A stretch of DNA of 64,000 nt from Aquila chrysaetos chrysaetos (lineage: Eukaryota; Chordata; Aves; Accipitriformes; Accipitridae). A program made the translations under genes and the position numbers. Shown in pieces: positions 62,351-64,000 of the stretch; position 1 is the first letter of the stretch; the number at the start of each line of letters is the position of its first letter. The stretch spans positions 1,674,001-1,738,000 of the forward strand of contig NC_044014.1 in the NCBI RefSeq assembly GCF_900496995.4. The letters are read 5' to 3'. The notes under the pieces were generated by a model. It had not been told where the DNA came from. It saw nothing but the letters and a program-made list of their open reading frames with translations, and ran no database searches.

Positions 62351-64000
62351 ACTGAGAAATAACGGTGCGGGTTCATGAACGTAAATCTGAAGTTAATAGG
62401 CTCGTATGCAGTAATGAAGGCGTTTTGTTAATGAGGCCGGTGGTTCCATTATCCACACCTGCTGCACTCGGTAATGGCTTTACGCGGCCGTGACCTGTTG
62501 CTGGTGGCATCAGCAGAAAGCAAAACCTCCGACTGCTTTGTCGTCTGTGAACAAGGAGAATAGCCCTGAAATTTGCATGTCTCAGGTATATTTTTAAGTA
62601 AAATCAAAAAGGCTAGCCAGGGCTCTACCTCAATACGGAGGTAACTCCAATACTCAGAAAAGGCCACGGTTCATGATGCAGTTACCAAAGACCCACTTGA
62701 ATTCTGCAAGAAGATATCCATAAAAGGTTTTAGTGTCAGACAGAAAATCTGTATCTTGAATAATTTTGTTAGTTTTCTAGAATCTGCCAGTTCAAACAAG
62801 GCCTCAGGTTTATCTTCACCATTATTAACATTTGCATTACCAAAATAATGCAGCTTCTGTTTCTAGGGAAGAAAAGGCTTAAAGATTACAGTCCAATGTA
62901 ATTCACACAATAAAGAAAGAAACCCAGAAGTTTATAAGAGTTTATGTATTAGCACATAAAGCTGGAAAAAAGGCTAATCTGGATGTAAGAGGACTCAAAG
63001 GCTTGCACCCACACTCAGCGCTAGAATGGATTTGGTGTATGGAATGGGAAGGCAGGCAGTGTGCCCTCTCCTTGCAACGTAATCTTTTGCTTCGAAAGCA
63101 GCATCAAGGCAGTAGTTTTTCCAAGGAGCCTGACATAGGAATGGTCACACCATAAAGTAACAGCAGGTCACTTAAACTTTTAAAAAAGAAAAAAAAGGTA
63201 CGATAGGGCAGGTTTTATGTAGTTCTCTACCATTCGTATCAAATTGCTGTTCAGGACCGACATATTACCATTTTCCTTCACATTTGCCAAGAAAGTCTAT
63301 TGAAAAGAGTCAGGTATAATGTCAACCTGAAATTAGATTTTCACTTCTCAAGCTCACTGCCCATAAATATGCAGCTGTTACAACTCATGCCACTGGAACC
63401 AGGATTACCACTGGTGACAGGGAATCACATTGTGAAGAAATGGAACAGGATAAGAAGAGTGAATATTTTATTTTGTTTTGTCTGGTAATACTTACATCCT
63501 TTTGATGCGGAAAGAGAAAAAAAAATTAATCCAAAATACTGTCTTATCTCTGTGCTGTTAAAAAGATGGTCATAAAGCATCCTGAAGAATGTTTACTGTT
63601 CTTATTGACACATTAATCATCAAAAACATTTTATCTGAAATCGCAAAAAGCAAAACAGAAATTAATCCAAAATAAAATATTAATACCTCTATTGAGTTAC
63701 TGTCTTTTCTCAAAGAATATTTCTAAGAAAACAAAAGCATGTAAGTACTTTTGAAGAAAACAAAGGAAAAGTATGATGTAAAACTACATGCTTTCTATAA
63801 ACAAGTTCCAGTTGACGTAAAGTAAATTGCTACCACGTTGCACAAATAGCCACCCAAGGGAAAGACCTGAAGGCAGTGTGTGACACCATAATAGAGTCAC
63901 AGGCCAACTAAAAAGAGATTCAACTTTAAGGTTGTTCTCAGACCACCCTAAATCTTCATTGTTCAACAATATGGTTGTTTTTCGATTACTTTTGAAAAGC
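62351..64000. other. Upstream flank of GLRX3, no recognisable gene
   Basis: CpG density falls off quickly after about 62500 and the sequence becomes AT-rich. I see no exon, no RNA gene and no EBF3-like coding sequence. Confidence 0.6.

Noticed and set aside
61702-62355. 217-codon plus-strand frame antisense to GLRX3 exon 1
   Set aside because: It is a by-product of GC-rich CpG-island sequence poor in stops, low in complexity and Arg/Pro/Gly-rich, with no family resemblance.
1-64000. tRNA, rRNA, microRNA (including a miR-378-like hairpin known near human GLRX3) and CRISPR arrays
   Set aside because: I saw no sequence matching these by eye; a covariance-model search (tRNAscan-SE, Infernal) would be needed to exclude diverged copies.

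Overview
The window is vertebrate nuclear DNA, most likely from a bird. It holds one protein-coding gene whose exons are separated by GT-AG introns. Interspersed repeats are sparse, and all those I recognise are CR1 LINE fragments, several ending in the 3' tail typical of avian and other sauropsid CR1 copies. I see no Alu, B1 or L1 and no bacterial-style gene organisation.

The only protein-coding gene I can support is GLRX3 (PICOT/TXNL2, glutaredoxin-3), on the minus strand from the ATG at 62019 to the TAA at 37879. I rebuilt 11 coding exons from splice signals and reading-frame phase. They sum to 993 nt, giving 330 residues plus stop; the human protein has 335 residues from memory. The product is a thioredoxin-like domain with a degenerate active site (WAPQC) followed by two monothiol glutaredoxin domains, each with CGFS and WPTYPQ motifs. 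Together they make the cytosolic [2Fe-2S] carrier that works with BolA-type partners. The gene starts in a strong CpG island (about 61440-62350) with palindromic NRF1-type sites, an E-box and a GGGCC pentamer tract.

Region by region: 1-37.7 kb lies downstream of GLRX3 and looks intergenic. It contains five CR1 fragments, homopolymer tracts including a 21-G run, four isolated CpG-rich patches (near 18.5, 27.7, 31.3 and 35.5 kb), a nested palindrome near 19.4 kb and several AT-rich blocks that may be conserved enhancers. 37.7-62.0 kb is the GLRX3 transcription unit, with introns from 82 bp to 6.6 kb. 62.0-64.0 kb is the upstream flank with no recognisable gene. In human, GLRX3 lies between EBF3 and TCERG1L; I see no exon of either here.

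I found no new multi-gene system. The most useful observations are small-scale: a tandem frame-shifting splice donor at exon 8, an in-frame upstream ATG inside an NRF1 site, a 16-bp tandem duplication at the exon 3 donor, and orphan CpG-rich patches downstream of the gene, one with a consensus splice donor.
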